A DNA stretch of 6,080 nucleotides, from contig JAGVUH010000065.1 of assembly GCA_019136395.1 (NCBI GenBank), forward strand, positions 1 through 6,080. The letters run 5' to 3'. The notes below the pieces were generated by a model that saw only the letters and a list, made by a program, of their open reading frames with translations, made no database searches and was not told the origin of the DNA. The first letter of the stretch is position 1; each line of letters starts with the position of its first letter. This document shows positions 5,737 to 6,080 of this stretch, piece after piece. Source of the stretch: Gammaproteobacteria bacterium (GTDB lineage Bacteria > Pseudomonadota > Gammaproteobacteria > Chromatiales > Chromatiaceae). The translations under genes were made by a program, and so were the position numbers.

Positions 5737-6080
5737 TCAAGACTGGGCTGAATGGTCGGGCATTTTACCCCTGGCCTGGCGGAACAGCTCACGGCTTTTG
5801 AGGGGCCGCGTTCCCAGGTGCGGGGCCAGAAGCCGACGCAGCAGGTCCCGCGCCTCCCGCGCCATCCACGCCTCCCCCAGGATCTCGCCGGCGACCAGGG
5901 CCAGGAGGGTCGCGCCATGGAGGGCTTGGGCATCCCCCTCCCCCGCCCGGACCCGCCGAGGAGGCTGGCCGGGGGCGCAGTGATAGCGGTCTTCCGCCCG
6001 GATGGGCCCCTCATCGGCTTGATCCAGCAGGGGGCCATAGCCGAGTTCCCCCAGCAGTCGCAGTTCAAACTGACGCAGGC
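5737..6080 (-). CDS. recO: DNA repair protein RecO, C-terminal part (5' end outside the window)
   Basis: RecO loads RecA on SSB-coated single-stranded DNA with RecR/RecF and can anneal complementary strands. The minus-strand frame read from 6078 is open to the TGA at 5739-5737 and gives 113 residues, about half of a usual RecO of about 240. Visible landmarks: [19 protein letters not shown] at the left end, the family signature at the start of the helical C-terminal domain; then a helix-rich stretch ([30 protein letters not shown]); and the typical ending [14 protein letters not shown] (89-101), followed by a short tail. There is no start codon in the window, so it is a truncated view rather than a broken gene. 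A longer overlapping minus-strand frame here, continuous with pdxJ, is Trp/Pro/Arg-rich and is a shadow. Confidence 0.88.
   Translation of the reverse strand, partial: LRQFELRLLGELGYGPLLDQADEGPIRAEDRYHCAPGQPPRRVRAGEGDAQALHGATLLALVAGEILGEAWMAREARDLLRRLLAPHLGTRPLKSRELFRQARGKMPDHSAQS

Noticed and set aside
5532..6068. In-frame N-terminal extension of PdxJ into the recO region
   Set aside because: The extension is Trp/Pro/Arg/Cys-rich, does not match the PdxJ family and is the wrong frame of RecO; PdxJ normally starts a few residues before VNIDH.

Overview
The window is GC-rich (visibly less so at about 4550-4740) and reads as ordinary chromosome of a high-GC gammaproteobacterium. The identifiable proteins (RecO, PdxJ, PssA, a large DUF349 protein) are gammaproteobacterial in type, and recO-pdxJ is a classic neighbour pair of that class. 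A purple-sulfur or related Chromatiales-like host would fit, but that is a guess from composition and gene style, not a demonstrated assignment.

Layout. The plus strand carries, left to right: the 3' part of a large DUF349 coiled-coil gene (2-2759), broken near its 3' end by a 16-bp tandem duplication; a small SnoaL/NTF2-like gene overlapping it by 4 bp (2756-3214); a 95-nt gap with two adjacent inverted repeats and a promoter-like -10; the phosphatidylserine synthase gene pssA (3310-4092); and, 7 nt later, a Nudix hydrolase of the Ap4A-hydrolase type (4100-4525). A 259-nt gap (4526-4784) follows between convergent genes. It holds a two-copy ~64-bp tandem repeat, a doubtful 59-codon ORF and a hairpin. 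The minus strand then carries pdxJ (4785-5531) and the C-terminal half of recO (5737-6080, running off the right edge), separated by a 205-nt leader-like gap with two hairpins.

How the genes relate. PssA makes phosphatidylserine from CDP-diacylglycerol and serine, the first committed step to phosphatidylethanolamine. The Nudix enzyme is probably housekeeping removal of dinucleoside polyphosphates and is placed to be co-transcribed with pssA. RecO acts in RecFOR recombinational repair; PdxJ closes the pyridoxine 5'-phosphate ring in vitamin B6 synthesis. No defence, mobile or biosynthetic cluster is evident, and I found no convincing new system. The items most worth a second look are the exact 16-bp duplication that breaks the DUF349 gene, the ~64-bp tandem repeat with its small ORF, and the structured recO-pdxJ gap.
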